Below, piece after piece: positions 22,726-30,831 of a stretch of 34,310 nucleotides of DNA. Origin of the DNA: JAWOJB01 sp046484325 (GTDB lineage Bacteria; Actinomycetota; Acidimicrobiia; Spongiisociales; ZC4RG35); the NCBI GenBank assembly GCA_046484325.1, contig JAWOJB010000011.1, positions 1-34,310 on the forward strand, in the 5' to 3' direction. A program made the position numbers and the translations under genes. Under the pieces are notes generated by a model. It ran no database searches. It was not told the origin of the DNA and saw only the letters and a list, made by a program, of their open reading frames with translations. Within the stretch, counting starts at the first letter, position 1; every line of letters starts with the position of its first letter.

Positions 22726-25032
22726 GTGGTCCCAGCCGTCCGTCGCTGGGTCGTGTTCGCGGCGATCACGGGTCTGGCGCTCGCCGTGCTCTCCGTGCTC
22801 AACCCCCAGCTGCTGTTGCGGGCCACCACCCCCACCGGTGGGGACATGGGCGCACATGTCTTCGGGCCCGCCTACCTGCGTGAGACGCTCCTGCCGCAGG
22901 GGCGCATCCTTGGCTGGTCGAATTCCTGGTTCGCAGGATTTCCCGCCTTCTACTTCTACTTCCCACTCCCGTCGCTGGTCATCGTGGCGCTCGATCTCGT
23001 GCTCCCATACGGCGTGGCATTCAAGCTCGTCACTGTCGTCGGGCTGCTCGCTCTCCCCGCTGCGGCCTACTTCCTGGCGCGCTCCCTCACCCTGGGGCGA
23101 GGGGTCTCACTGGTCACGGCGGGCGCGTCAACCTCGCTCGTCTTCATGGAGAGCTACTCGATCTATGGGGGCAATGTCGCATCGACGCTCGCAGGCGAGT
23201 TCTCCTACTCCTGGTCGTTCGCCCTGGGCCTCGTCTACCTGGGCCTGCTGATCCGGGCGATCCACGACGACCGTCGGTACCTCCCGTGGGCTGCGGCGGT
23301 GCTCGCCGCCACCGCCCTCAGCCACGTCCTGACCACCCTCGTCCTGGTGATCGCCTCGATCCCCGCGCTCATCTGGAAGGGTGCCCAGCCGGTGGCGGTC
23401 AGGGTCTGGGGATGGGGCTTTGCCATCGCCGGCTTCTGGGCGCTGCCCCTCCTGGCCCGGATCGGATACACATCGGACATGGCCTGGACGCCGCTCTCCC
23501 GGACCGAGGAGCTGTTCCCTCTCGAGATCTGGCTGCTGATGCCCCTGGCGGTCGGCGGAGCGGTGTGGATCACCCGGCGAACCCGACGGGCCGCCCCCCT
23601 CGTGATCGCGACCCTGATCCCGGTGATCTACTACCCGCTTCCGACATGGCTCCCCGAGCTCATCCCGTCCGTGTTCGACGGCGGTCGTTGGAAGCTCTGG
23701 AACGGCCGGCTCCTGCCGTACTGGTACTTCGGCGTGGCCTTTTTCGCCGGCATCGGGCTGGGGGTGGCGGTGGCCGCCATCGCCCGGCGCCTGCCCGAGC
23801 GCATCTCCGGGTGGTGGCCTCGGGGGGTTGTCGCCGTCGCCGGCCTCGTCGCCGTCGTCCTCATGGTGCAGAGTGGGCTCCCGGTGTGGGCACCCGTGGC
23901 CGTGGGGGCGGCGGTTGCCGTGTCCCTCGGCATCTCGCTCGTCGACCTCCGCCCGGTGTCCGCTGCGGCGGTGCTCTCCGTCTCCGCAGCCGCCCTCATG
24001 GGACTTGGTGCCCTGGCCGGGGTGAACTACGTCGACGGGTGGTCCCGGTGGAACTACGAGGGCTACGAGGCGAAGGAACCCTGGCCCGAGTATCGGGGCT
24101 TGATGGAGACCCTCGCCGGGCTCCCTCCCGGCCGGGTGCAGTGGGAGGCCAATCGGGAACTCGACAAGTACGGAACTCCGATGGCCCCCATGCTCATCCC
24201 CTACTGGACCGACTATGAGCAGTACCCGTCGATGGAGGGCCTCTTCTTCGAGTCCTCGCTCACGACGCCCTTCCACTTCATCAACGCCGGCGAGATGAGC
24301 TTCCGCCCGTCCAATCCGATCCCCGGTCTTCCGTACTCGACCTTCGACTTCGATCGGGGGATCCCCCACCTCGAGCACTTCGGCGTGCGCTACTACGTCA
24401 GCTTCACGCCCGAGGCTGCGACCAAGGCCGAGTCGGATGTGAGGCTTCGCAAGGTCGCCGAGAGTCCGCCGTTCGCGATCTTCGAGGTGCCGCCCACCGA
24501 GCTCGTCGAGGTGGCGCGGTACCAGCCGGCAGTTTTCGAGCCGGCTGCCACGGCGGCCGGACCGCTCAACGATGCAGGCGCCCCCGCCTATGGCTCGTAC
24601 GAGGACGCGATCGTCGACTGGTATGCCAACGTGTCGGTGCTCGATCGCTGGCTTGCCGAGGATGGGCCCGACTCGTGGCCGCGTGCCTCATCGTGGGCCG
24701 ACCTCCCCGACATCCCGCTCCCGGTCGCGGCGAGCGAGATCCGCGATGTCGAGCTGACCGACCACCGCCTCTCGTTCCGCACCGAGGCCGTGGGCGTACC
24801 GCACCTCGTGAAGGTGTCGTACTTCCCGAACTGGCAGGCCACCGGCGCCGAGGGCCCGTGGCTGGCCGCTCCCTCGCTGATGGTCGTCGTGCCGACCGAG
24901 AACGAGGTGGTGCTCGAGTTCCGGAACACGTGGGCGGAGTGGCTCGGCTGGCTGCTCACCGTCGGAGGTCTCGCTGCCCTCGGGGTCACCGCCTGGAGGC
25001 GGACCCGCCGGCCCGAGGAAGCACCCGTCTGA
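22726..25032 (+). CDS. Large membrane protein, PTPS-related (GT-C-like)
   Basis: A protein of about 768 residues with roughly a dozen hydrophobic helices over the first 430 residues and a C-terminal extracytoplasmic domain closed by one more helix (WLGWLLTVGGLAALGVTAW). After the first helix comes TPTGGDMGAHVFGPAYL, with Asp40 and His44. The following SWFAGFPAFYFYFPLP resembles the bacterial membrane proteins known as 6-pyruvoyl-tetrahydropterin synthase related, in which this acidic loop recalls GT-C glycosyltransferases. It may transfer a sugar from a lipid carrier at the outer face. The GTG start at 22726 is the first that gives a basic N-terminus then helix; GTG 22753 is possible. The end overlaps the converging gene by 47 bp. 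Confidence 0.8.
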   Translation: MVPAVRRWVVFAAITGLALAVLSVLNPQLLLRATTPTGGDMGAHVFGPAYLRETLLPQGRILGWSNSWFAGFPAFYFYFPLPSLVIVALDLVLPYGVAFKLVTVVGLLALPAAAYFLARSLTLGRGVSLVTAGASTSLVFMESYSIYGGNVASTLAGEFSYSWSFALGLVYLGLLIRAIHDDRRYLPWAAAVLAATALSHVLTTLVLVIASIPALIWKGAQPVAVRVWGWGFAIAGFWALPLLARIGYTSDMAWTPLSRTEELFPLEIWLLMPLAVGGAVWITRRTRRAAPLVIATLIPVIYYPLPTWLPELIPSVFDGGRWKLWNGRLLPYWYFGVAFFAGIGLGVAVAAIARRLPERISGWWPRGVVAVAGLVAVVLMVQSGLPVWAPVAVGAAVAVSLGISLVDLRPVSAAAVLSVSAAALMGLGALAGVNYVDGWSRWNYEGYEAKEPWPEYRGLMETLAGLPPGRVQWEANRELDKYGTPMAPMLIPYWTDYEQYPSMEGLFFESSLTTPFHFINAGEMSFRPSNPIPGLPYSTFDFDRGIPHLEHFGVRYYVSFTPEAATKAESDVRLRKVAESPPFAIFEVPPTELVEVARYQPAVFEPAATAAGPLNDAGAPAYGSYEDAIVDWYANVSVLDRWLAEDGPDSWPRASSWADLPDIPLPVAASEIRDVELTDHRLSFRTEAVGVPHLVKVSYFPNWQATGAEGPWLAAPSLMVVVPTENEVVLEFRNTWAEWLGWLLTVGGLAALGVTAWRRTRRPEEAPV

Positions 25033-25702
25033 TCGCCCACAGCCCCGTGAGCGTTCTCGGCACCCGCTTGACGAATGACGACCGGGCCGGCCGGAGCTCT
25101 TCGACCACGACCGGCACCTCCACGATCCGGAGGCCGGCTCGTTCGGCCCGCAGCACGAGCTCGGTGTCGAACAGGTCCTTCCGGCTGACGACTTCTACGA
25201 CGAGCGGAGCCACCGCGGATCTTCGAAAGCCCTTCATCCCGTGGGTGTCGCTCACGCCGGAACCGAACATGCAGCGTAGGAGCAGGTTGAAGACCCGGGT
25301 CCCGGCCCGGCGAAGGAGGGGACGGCGATCGTCGGAGCCTGGATCACGCTTGGAGCCGATGACCAGGTCGGCGTCGCCCGCGTGATCGACCACGGATCGG
25401 AAGAACGCCGCCGAGTAGTAGTCGACGTCGACGTTCACGATCCACTCACCCTCGGCCCGCAGGAATCCGTGGCGGAGGGCGGCGCCATAGTCGGCCTCCG
25501 CCAGCTGCTCGAGCCTGCCCGACCGTCCGGCGATCAGCTCCCGGGCGACGTCGGACGACCCGTCGGTCGAACCGTTCTCGACCACGATCACCTCCACCAC
25601 CGACCCCACCTGGTCGACCGCGTCGAACAGGCCGGGCAGGCCGATCGGGAGGAACTCGGCCTCGTTGTGGACCGGGACGACGATCGAGAGGAGCGGGGGC
25701 AC
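24986..25702 (-). CDS. Family-2 glycosyltransferase (DPM1-like)
   Basis: A 238-residue cytoplasmic glycosyltransferase. The N-terminus LLSIVVPVHNEAEFLP, then VIVVENGSTDGS, the DxD motif in VNVDVDYYS, and SDTHGMKGFRRSAV match the GT2 family of polyprenyl-phosphate mannosyl/glucosyltransferases. It likely makes a lipid-linked sugar that membrane GT-C enzymes use, which fits the two polytopic proteins nearby. No membrane helix is present. The start is GTG without a ribosome site; TACACT (25712-25717 on this strand) lies 9 bases before it, so it may be leaderless. It ends inside the 3' part of the converging membrane-protein gene. Confidence 0.9.
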   Translation of the reverse strand: MPPLLSIVVPVHNEAEFLPIGLPGLFDAVDQVGSVVEVIVVENGSTDGSSDVARELIAGRSGRLEQLAEADYGAALRHGFLRAEGEWIVNVDVDYYSAAFFRSVVDHAGDADLVIGSKRDPGSDDRRPLLRRAGTRVFNLLLRCMFGSGVSDTHGMKGFRRSAVAPLVVEVVSRKDLFDTELVLRAERAGLRIVEVPVVVEELRPARSSFVKRVPRTLTGLWAIRRVLPRAGGSASRR

Positions 25703-25745
25703 CGGCGGGAGAGTGTAGGGATGGGGCCCCAGACCCGCCTGCAGG

Positions 25746-25751
25746 TACGAT
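25746..25751 (+). promoter_or_regulatory. Candidate -10 box for the manB operon
   Basis: TACGAT fits TANNNT, 22 bases before the GTG at 25774 and followed by GAGGGAG. It overlaps an alternative ATG at 25750, which argues that the ATG is not the start. A TACACT box for the divergent glycosyltransferase lies 28 bases away on the other strand. Confidence 0.35.
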
Positions 25752-25773
25752 GCCCGGGCGACGAGGGAGCAGC

Positions 25774-27111
25774 GTGTCCGATCTCGACCGGATCTTCAAG
25801 GCCTACGACATACGCGGGCGCACCGACCTCGGTGAGTTGGACGAGGAACTGGCCCGCAGGGTCGGTGCGGCCTTCGCCCGTTTCGCGGGTGGCGTGAGCG
25901 TGGCGGTGGGGCGGGACTGCCGCCGAAGCTCACCAGGGCTGGCCGCCGCCCTCGTCGACGGAATCACATCTCAGTCCGTCGACGTGCTCGACCTCGGCGA
26001 GGTCGCCACCGACGTCGTCTACTACGTGGCCGGTGACCGATCGGTGGCGGGGGCCATGATCACGGCGTCGCACAACCCCGCCGAGTACAACGGCATCAAG
26101 CTGTGCCTGCCGGGTGCGGCTCCGGTCGGGATCGACTCGGGCCTGGCCGACATCAAGGAGGCTTCGAGGTCGCCGTTGCCCCCCGGTGGGCCGCGCGGGT
26201 CGGTGACCGGCTTCGACCCCATACCCGGATACGTCGACCACCTGCTCGGGGTCGTCGATGCTTCACGGATCTCGGATCTCCGGGTGGCTGTCGACGGGGG
26301 CAACGGGATGGCAGGGGTGGTGATCGAGCGGGTGTTCGACCGGATCCCGGCCTCTCTCATCGGCCTGTACCTCGAGCCCGACGGCGAGTTCCCCAACCAT
26401 CCGGCCGATCCCTTGCAGGAGGAGAACCTCCGCGATCTGCAGGCGCTCATCGCCCGTGAGCGGCCAGACCTGGGGGTGGCCTTCGACGGCGATGCCGATC
26501 GGGCCTTCTTCATCGACGACGCCGGCCGGCCGCTGTCGGGCAGCACCACCACGGCCCTCATCGCCCGGTGGTTCCTCGCCAGGGAGCCGGGAGCCTCGGT
26601 GGTGCACAACCTGATCACCTCGCGAGCCGTTCCCGAGACGATCCGGGCGCTGGGCGGAACCCCAGTGAAGACCAGGGTCGGGCATTCCTACATCAAGCAG
26701 GTCATGAAGGAGACGGGTGCCATCTTCGGAGGTGAGCACAGCGGCCACTACTACTTCCGTGACAACTTCCGGGCCGACTCGGGGATGCTGGCGATGCTCG
26801 TGTTGCTCCAGGTCCTGTCCGAATCGGGAGCGCGGCTCTCCGAGTTGCGTGCCGAGGTCGAGCCGTACGCCGCGTCGGGGGAGGTGAACCTCGTCGTGGC
26901 CGACCAGGCGGCGGCACTCGAGGCCGTGGCCGGGGCCTTCACCGGCGCAGAGATCGATCGGATGGACGGGCTCACCGTCTCCTGGGACGATCGGTGGTTC
27001 AATCTCCGGGCTTCGAACACCGAGCCCCTGCTTCGCCTCAATGCCGAGGGACCGGACGATCACGCGGTGGCCGGGTTGGTCGAGAGCGTCCGCGAGATCG
27101 TCGGAGGTTGA
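25774..27111 (+). CDS. manB: Phosphomannomutase/phosphoglucomutase
   Basis: A 445-residue alpha-D-phosphohexomutase interconverting hexose 6- and 1-phosphates for GDP-mannose or UDP-glucose. All four family loops are present: the phosphoserine loop TASHNP (Ser99), metal loop DGDADR, sugar-binding loop GEHSGH and phosphate-binding RASNTEPLLRL. The start FKAYDIRG is typical of bacterial ManB/AlgC. GTG at 25774 follows GAGGGAG and is chosen over ATG 25750, which sits in a likely promoter. It is followed within 3 bases by the Trm112-like gene, so both are in one operon with the isomerase. Confidence 0.96.
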   Translation: MSDLDRIFKAYDIRGRTDLGELDEELARRVGAAFARFAGGVSVAVGRDCRRSSPGLAAALVDGITSQSVDVLDLGEVATDVVYYVAGDRSVAGAMITASHNPAEYNGIKLCLPGAAPVGIDSGLADIKEASRSPLPPGGPRGSVTGFDPIPGYVDHLLGVVDASRISDLRVAVDGGNGMAGVVIERVFDRIPASLIGLYLEPDGEFPNHPADPLQEENLRDLQALIARERPDLGVAFDGDADRAFFIDDAGRPLSGSTTTALIARWFLAREPGASVVHNLITSRAVPETIRALGGTPVKTRVGHSYIKQVMKETGAIFGGEHSGHYYFRDNFRADSGMLAMLVLLQVLSESGARLSELRAEVEPYAASGEVNLVVADQAAALEAVAGAFTGAEIDRMDGLTVSWDDRWFNLRASNTEPLLRLNAEGPDDHAVAGLVESVREIVGG

Positions 27112-27113
27112 AG

Positions 27114-27287
27114 ATGCCGTTGATCGATCCCGAGCTGATGGCGATCCTGGTGTGCCCCGCCTGTCGGTCGAGTCTCGCCGAGGAGGAGGCCGAGTCCCGC
27201 CTGCGCTGTACCGGTTGCGGTCGAACCTACCCGGTACGGGAGGGCGGCATCCCGGTGATGCTGCTCGATGACGGGGATGGCGGATGA
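27114..27287 (+). CDS. Trm112-like zinc-binding peptide
   Basis: A 57-residue protein beginning MPLIDPELMAILVCPACRSSL, with a second pair in LRCTGCGRTYPVREGGIPVML. This is the Trm112 (DUF343) zinc-binding fold, found in eukaryotes as an activator of methyltransferases and in bacteria as a small protein often next to sugar-phosphate genes. ATG at 27114 follows GGAGG with 6 bases spacing, and the gene overlaps the isomerase by 4 bp (ATGA). Its bacterial partner is not established; context suggests a link to the mutase or isomerase, or to a methyltransferase elsewhere. Confidence 0.9.
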   Translation: MPLIDPELMAILVCPACRSSLAEEEAESRLRCTGCGRTYPVREGGIPVMLLDDGDGG

Positions 27288-28297
27288 CCGGCCACGACAT
27301 GATGCGCTCGGCGGTGGCCGGTCTCGCCGACCAGCTCCGATGGGGTTCGGATCTCGTCGTGCCGACGATGCCGGCGGCCCGCTCCGTCCTGGTGTGTGGG
27401 ATGGGTGGCTCGGGCATCTCCGGCGACTTCGCCGCGGCGCTGGCCGCCCGCTCCGGGCGCCGGGTCGACGTGCACAAGGGCTACGGACTGCCGGGGTGGG
27501 CGCCATCGGAGGAGGGCCTCCTCGTCGTCACCCTCTCGTACAGTGGCAACACCGAGGAGACGCTGGCGGGTGTCACCGCGGCGCTCGCCGCCGGCCTTCC
27601 GATTGCAGGGGTGTCGGCCGGTGGCGAGCTCGCCGCGCTCGCCTCGGACCATGGATTCCCGCTCGTCACCGTGCCGGGGGGCCTGCAACCGCGGGCAGCA
27701 CTCGGGTACATGCTCTCGGCCCTCCTTCAGGTGCTGGGGAGTGCCGGCGTCGCTCCCGATCCGCGCGACGACCTCTCCGAGGCCGCCTCCGGCTGGGATG
27801 CGCTGGCCGGTGAGGGCGGAGCGGCAGAAGGGCTGGCCGCCGACCTCGCCGACGCCCTCGACGGTCGCATCGCCGTGGTCTACGGCTCGAGTGGGCTGAC
27901 GGGGCCCGCCGCCCAGCGCTGGAAGACCCAGATCAACGAGAACGCCAAGTGGCCCGCCTGGTGGAACCTCTTTCCCGAGCTCGACCACAACGAGATCGTG
28001 GGGTGGAGCGGTCTGGCAGATCTGAGCCGGCGCCGCGTGGGAGTCGTCGTGCTCCGCGACCTCGACGACCATCCCCAGGTCGCGGCTCGGGTGCGGCTGA
28101 CGCGCGAGGTCACCGATGCCGATGTGGCCTGGGTAGGGGAGGTCTGGTCGCAGGGGTCGTCGGCGCTGGCGCGGATGACGAGCCTCGTGGCGGTAGGGGA
28201 CCTGGTGTCTCTCGAACTGGCGTCACGAGCCGGTGTCGACCCGGTGCCGGTCGACGTGATCGAGGGCCTCAAACGGGGCCTGGCGGAAGGAGCCTGA
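27284..28297 (+). CDS. SIS-domain phosphoglucose/phosphomannose isomerase-like protein
   Basis: A 337-residue protein with a SIS domain of the bifunctional PGI/PMI family, which interconverts glucose-6-P or mannose-6-P with fructose-6-P. It shows SVLVCGMGGSGISGDF and the phosphate-binding VVTLSYSGNTEETL, then VVYGSSGLTGPAAQRWKTQINENAKWPA and PELDHNEIVGW, the conserved Glu and His region of this family. With ManB directly upstream, it would feed GDP-mannose synthesis. Length is normal. Confidence 0.92.
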   Translation: MTGHDMMRSAVAGLADQLRWGSDLVVPTMPAARSVLVCGMGGSGISGDFAAALAARSGRRVDVHKGYGLPGWAPSEEGLLVVTLSYSGNTEETLAGVTAALAAGLPIAGVSAGGELAALASDHGFPLVTVPGGLQPRAALGYMLSALLQVLGSAGVAPDPRDDLSEAASGWDALAGEGGAAEGLAADLADALDGRIAVVYGSSGLTGPAAQRWKTQINENAKWPAWWNLFPELDHNEIVGWSGLADLSRRRVGVVVLRDLDDHPQVAARVRLTREVTDADVAWVGEVWSQGSSALARMTSLVAVGDLVSLELASRAGVDPVPVDVIEGLKRGLAEGA

Positions 28298-29544
28298 TGG
28301 ACTACGACATCGCACGCCCCGCTCTCTCGGAGGAAGGTGACCGGCGAATGACCTGGGCCGGCCGCCGAATGCCGGCGCTCGCCACCATCCGGGAGCGATT
28401 CCGCCGGGAGCGGCCCCTCGAGGGCCTGACCGTGGCGGCCTGCCTCCACGTGACTGCCGAAACCGGCAACCTCATGCTCGCCCTCCGCGATGCAGGCGCC
28501 ATCCCGGTGCTGTGCGCATCCAACCCCCTGTCGACCCAGGACGACGTTGCGGCAGCCCTGGTGGCCGAGGGGATCTCGGTGTTCGCCATCCGCGGCGAGG
28601 ACCCGGACAGTTACTACCGGCACATCCACGCCGTGCTCGACACCGAGCCCGACATCACGATGGACGATGGCGCCGACCTGGCCACCATCCTCCATACCGA
28701 CCGCACCGAGCTCCAGCCGATCGGGTCGACCGAGGAGACCACCACCGGCGTGATCCGGCTTCGGGCCATGGCCGAGGACGGGACCTTGCGGCTGCCGGTG
28801 GTGGCGGTGAACGACTCCGCCACCAAGCACCTGTTCGACAACCGGTTCGGCACCGGGCAATCCGCGATGGACGGGATCATCCGGGCCAGCAACGTCCTGA
28901 TTGCCGGGCTGACGATGGTGGTGGTCGGATACGGTGATTGCGGACGGGGCGTCGCCGACCGGGCCCGGGGCCTGGGTGCGTCGGTGGTCGTGGTCGAGGT
29001 CGATCCGGTCAGGGCGCTCACGGCGGCCCTCGAGGGTCATCGCGTGATGAACGCCGACGATGCGGCCGCCGTCGGCGACATCTTCATCACGGTCACCGGC
29101 AACAAGCACGTCCTGCGGAAGCGCCACTTCGAGCGCATGAAGGACGGGGCCATCCTCGCCAACGCCGGACACTTCGACATCGAGCTGGACCTGGCGGCGC
29201 TGAACGAGATGACGGTGGCCCGGCGCCCGGTTCGGGCGAACCTCGACGAGTACGAGCTCGCCGACGGCCGCCGTCTCCTGCTGGCGGCCGAGGGCCGCCT
29301 GGTCAACCTCGGGGCCGCCGAGGGCCATCCCGCCGACGTCATGGACATGTCGTTCTCCAACCAGGCGCTGGCGGCCGAATGGCTGGCGGCGAATCGGGCG
29401 ACGCTGGCTCCCGGGATCTACACGCTTCCGACCGAGATCGACGACCTGGTGGCGCGGATCAAACTGGCGGCGCTGGGCGGACGGTTGGAGGAGCTCACCG
29501 ACGAGCAGCGCGCCTACCTGACCGGCTGGCGGGAGGGCACCTGA
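28297..29544 (+). CDS. ahcY: S-adenosyl-L-homocysteine hydrolase, short form
   Basis: A 415-residue NAD-dependent enzyme that cleaves S-adenosylhomocysteine to adenosine and homocysteine. Conserved features are CLHVTAETGNLM, ITMDDGADL, EETTTGV, the Lys and Asp of NDSATKHLFDNRFGTGQS, the NAD fold VVVGYGDCGRGVA, and NAGHFDIELD with the catalytic His. It lacks the insertion and the C-terminal KPDHYRY tail of most bacterial and animal forms, so it is the compact archaeal/thermophile type. Its ATG shares one base with the isomerase stop (TGATG). All expected catalytic residues appear present. Confidence 0.94.
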   Translation: MDYDIARPALSEEGDRRMTWAGRRMPALATIRERFRRERPLEGLTVAACLHVTAETGNLMLALRDAGAIPVLCASNPLSTQDDVAAALVAEGISVFAIRGEDPDSYYRHIHAVLDTEPDITMDDGADLATILHTDRTELQPIGSTEETTTGVIRLRAMAEDGTLRLPVVAVNDSATKHLFDNRFGTGQSAMDGIIRASNVLIAGLTMVVVGYGDCGRGVADRARGLGASVVVVEVDPVRALTAALEGHRVMNADDAAAVGDIFITVTGNKHVLRKRHFERMKDGAILANAGHFDIELDLAALNEMTVARRPVRANLDEYELADGRRLLLAAEGRLVNLGAAEGHPADVMDMSFSNQALAAEWLAANRATLAPGIYTLPTEIDDLVARIKLAALGGRLEELTDEQRAYLTGWREGT

Positions 29545-29550
29545 CCGGAG

Positions 29551-30186
29551 GTGTCACACCCGGTCCGTAGCGTGGACCGGGTGCTCTGCCTATCGTGCCG
29601 AGAGCCATCCCGCACGGCTGTATGCGATCGCTGTGGGCGGTCGCTGAGGCCTTCTGCCGACCGGGTGTTATCCGGCGGGCTGGTGGTCCGTTCGGCGTTC
29701 GAGCACGCGGGCGCAGCGCGGAGCATCGTCCACCGACTGAAGTACGAGGGGATCGTCGAGGCGGCGGTGTGGCTGGCGGTGGTGCTCGGCCCTCTTCTGC
29801 CGGATGCCGAATGCCTGGTTCCCGTTCCCCGGGCGATGGTCCGGCGCGTCCGATACGGAGCCGACCCGGCCGTGCTCTTGGCGTCGGCGTTGACGAAGGC
29901 GACCGGTATCCCCGTGGTGGATGCCCTGACGCCTCCCCTGTACGCGCCTCGACACGCCGGACGAGGCCGTCGGCAGCGCCCCCCTCCTCGCTTCTCCCTG
30001 CGACGCCGGGTCGCAGCGGCGGTGTTGGTGGACGACGTGCTCACCACCGGCTCCACGCTTGCATCGGCCGAGCGGACGATCGGGTCGTCGAATGTCATCG
30101 GGGCCGTGGTTGCCACTGCAGTTCCCAACCGTGCATCGGGCCGGACGTGGCTTCCGGCCGGTGGCGAGGGCGGGTCCGCCCGGTAG
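29551..30186 (+). CDS. ComF family phosphoribosyltransferase-like protein
   Basis: A 211-residue protein with an N-terminal zinc-binding pair set (LCLSCRE...CDRCG) and a C-terminal phosphoribosyltransferase domain with the PRPP loop AVLVDDVLTTGSTL. ComF proteins take part in DNA uptake in naturally competent bacteria and in replication-fork recovery elsewhere. The N-terminus is uncertain: GTG 29551 lies 6 bases after the ahcY stop, while GTG 29572 is another start. An 10-bp inverted repeat covers the first codons. In mycobacteria the corresponding gene (Rv3242c) sits before hpf and secA1, as here. Confidence 0.87.
   Translation: MSHPVRSVDRVLCLSCREPSRTAVCDRCGRSLRPSADRVLSGGLVVRSAFEHAGAARSIVHRLKYEGIVEAAVWLAVVLGPLLPDAECLVPVPRAMVRRVRYGADPAVLLASALTKATGIPVVDALTPPLYAPRHAGRGRRQRPPPRFSLRRRVAAAVLVDDVLTTGSTLASAERTIGSSNVIGAVVATAVPNRASGRTWLPAGGEGGSAR
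29557..29583 (+). terminator. Perfect 10-bp hairpin between ahcY and comF
   Basis: CACCCGGTCC (29557-29566) and GGACCGGGTG (29574-29583) are exact reverse complements around a 7-base loop. No T-run follows. It could end part of the ahcY transcript or limit comF translation, since it overlaps the likely comF start. Confidence 0.4.
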
Positions 30187-30243
30187 GCTCAGGTCGTGCC
30201 CACCGGGGGCACCGGACCCCGGCGTCGAACTCGTGGAGGAGCG

Positions 30244-30774
30244 GTGGACATCCGACTGCACGCACGGAACAGCGACTTGGACGACGGCTTTCGGCGCACC
30301 GCCGAGCAGAAGCTCGCCAAGGCGACCAAGGTCTACGACGGCATCGGAGACCTCGACCTCGAGATCACGGAGCGAACGAACCCCCGCCGGGCGGCCGAGC
30401 GGTACAAACTCGAGCTGACGACGGCGGCTGCAGGCCGGACGCTGCGGATCGAGGCGGCGGCGGCCACGCCCGAGGCGGCGCTCGACGAGCTGTCCGACCG
30501 CTTCACCAGTCAGCTCCGCCGCCTCAAGGAGCGCATGATCGATCGGAGCCGCAAGGCCGGTGAGGTGGCTCCGCCACCGCCGCCGGCCTTCGACGAGGAC
30601 GAAGTGGTCCGGGTCAAGCAATTCGTGATGAAGCCGATGACCGTGGAGGAGGCTGCCCTGCAGATGGACCTCCTCGGGCACGACTTCTTCTTCTTCCTGA
30701 ACGCCGGGAGCGACCGTCAGAGCGTCCTCTATCGCCGGAAGGATGGCCGGCTGGGGCTGATCGAGCCCGCCTGA
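30244..30774 (+). CDS. hpf: Ribosome hibernation-promoting factor (long form)
   Basis: A 176-residue protein with the N-terminal S30AE domain (VDIRLHARNSDLDDGFRRTAEQKL) and a C-terminal dimerisation domain (VRVKQFVMKPMTVEEAALQMDLLGHDFFFFLNA), joined by a Pro-rich linker (APPPPPAF). Long HPF pairs 70S ribosomes into 100S dimers in stationary phase. GTG at 30244 has GGAGG 4 bases upstream and gives the standard N-terminus; an in-frame GTG at 30196 with TAGGCT (30184-30189) 6 bases before it is a possible leaderless alternative. Confidence 0.94.
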   Translation: MDIRLHARNSDLDDGFRRTAEQKLAKATKVYDGIGDLDLEITERTNPRRAAERYKLELTTAAAGRTLRIEAAAATPEAALDELSDRFTSQLRRLKERMIDRSRKAGEVAPPPPPAFDEDEVVRVKQFVMKPMTVEEAALQMDLLGHDFFFFLNAGSDRQSVLYRRKDGRLGLIEPA

Positions 30775-30831
30775 GCTCGGTTCGCCTCCGCCGCTCTCAA
30801 GACCTTGGGCTTCTCGGCCGATAGCCACCAC

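Noticed and set aside
27114..27287. Trm112-like peptide as the broken C-terminus of ManB
   Set aside because: ManB is complete with all four loops, and the small gene has its own ATG, GGAGG site and conserved Cys pairs.
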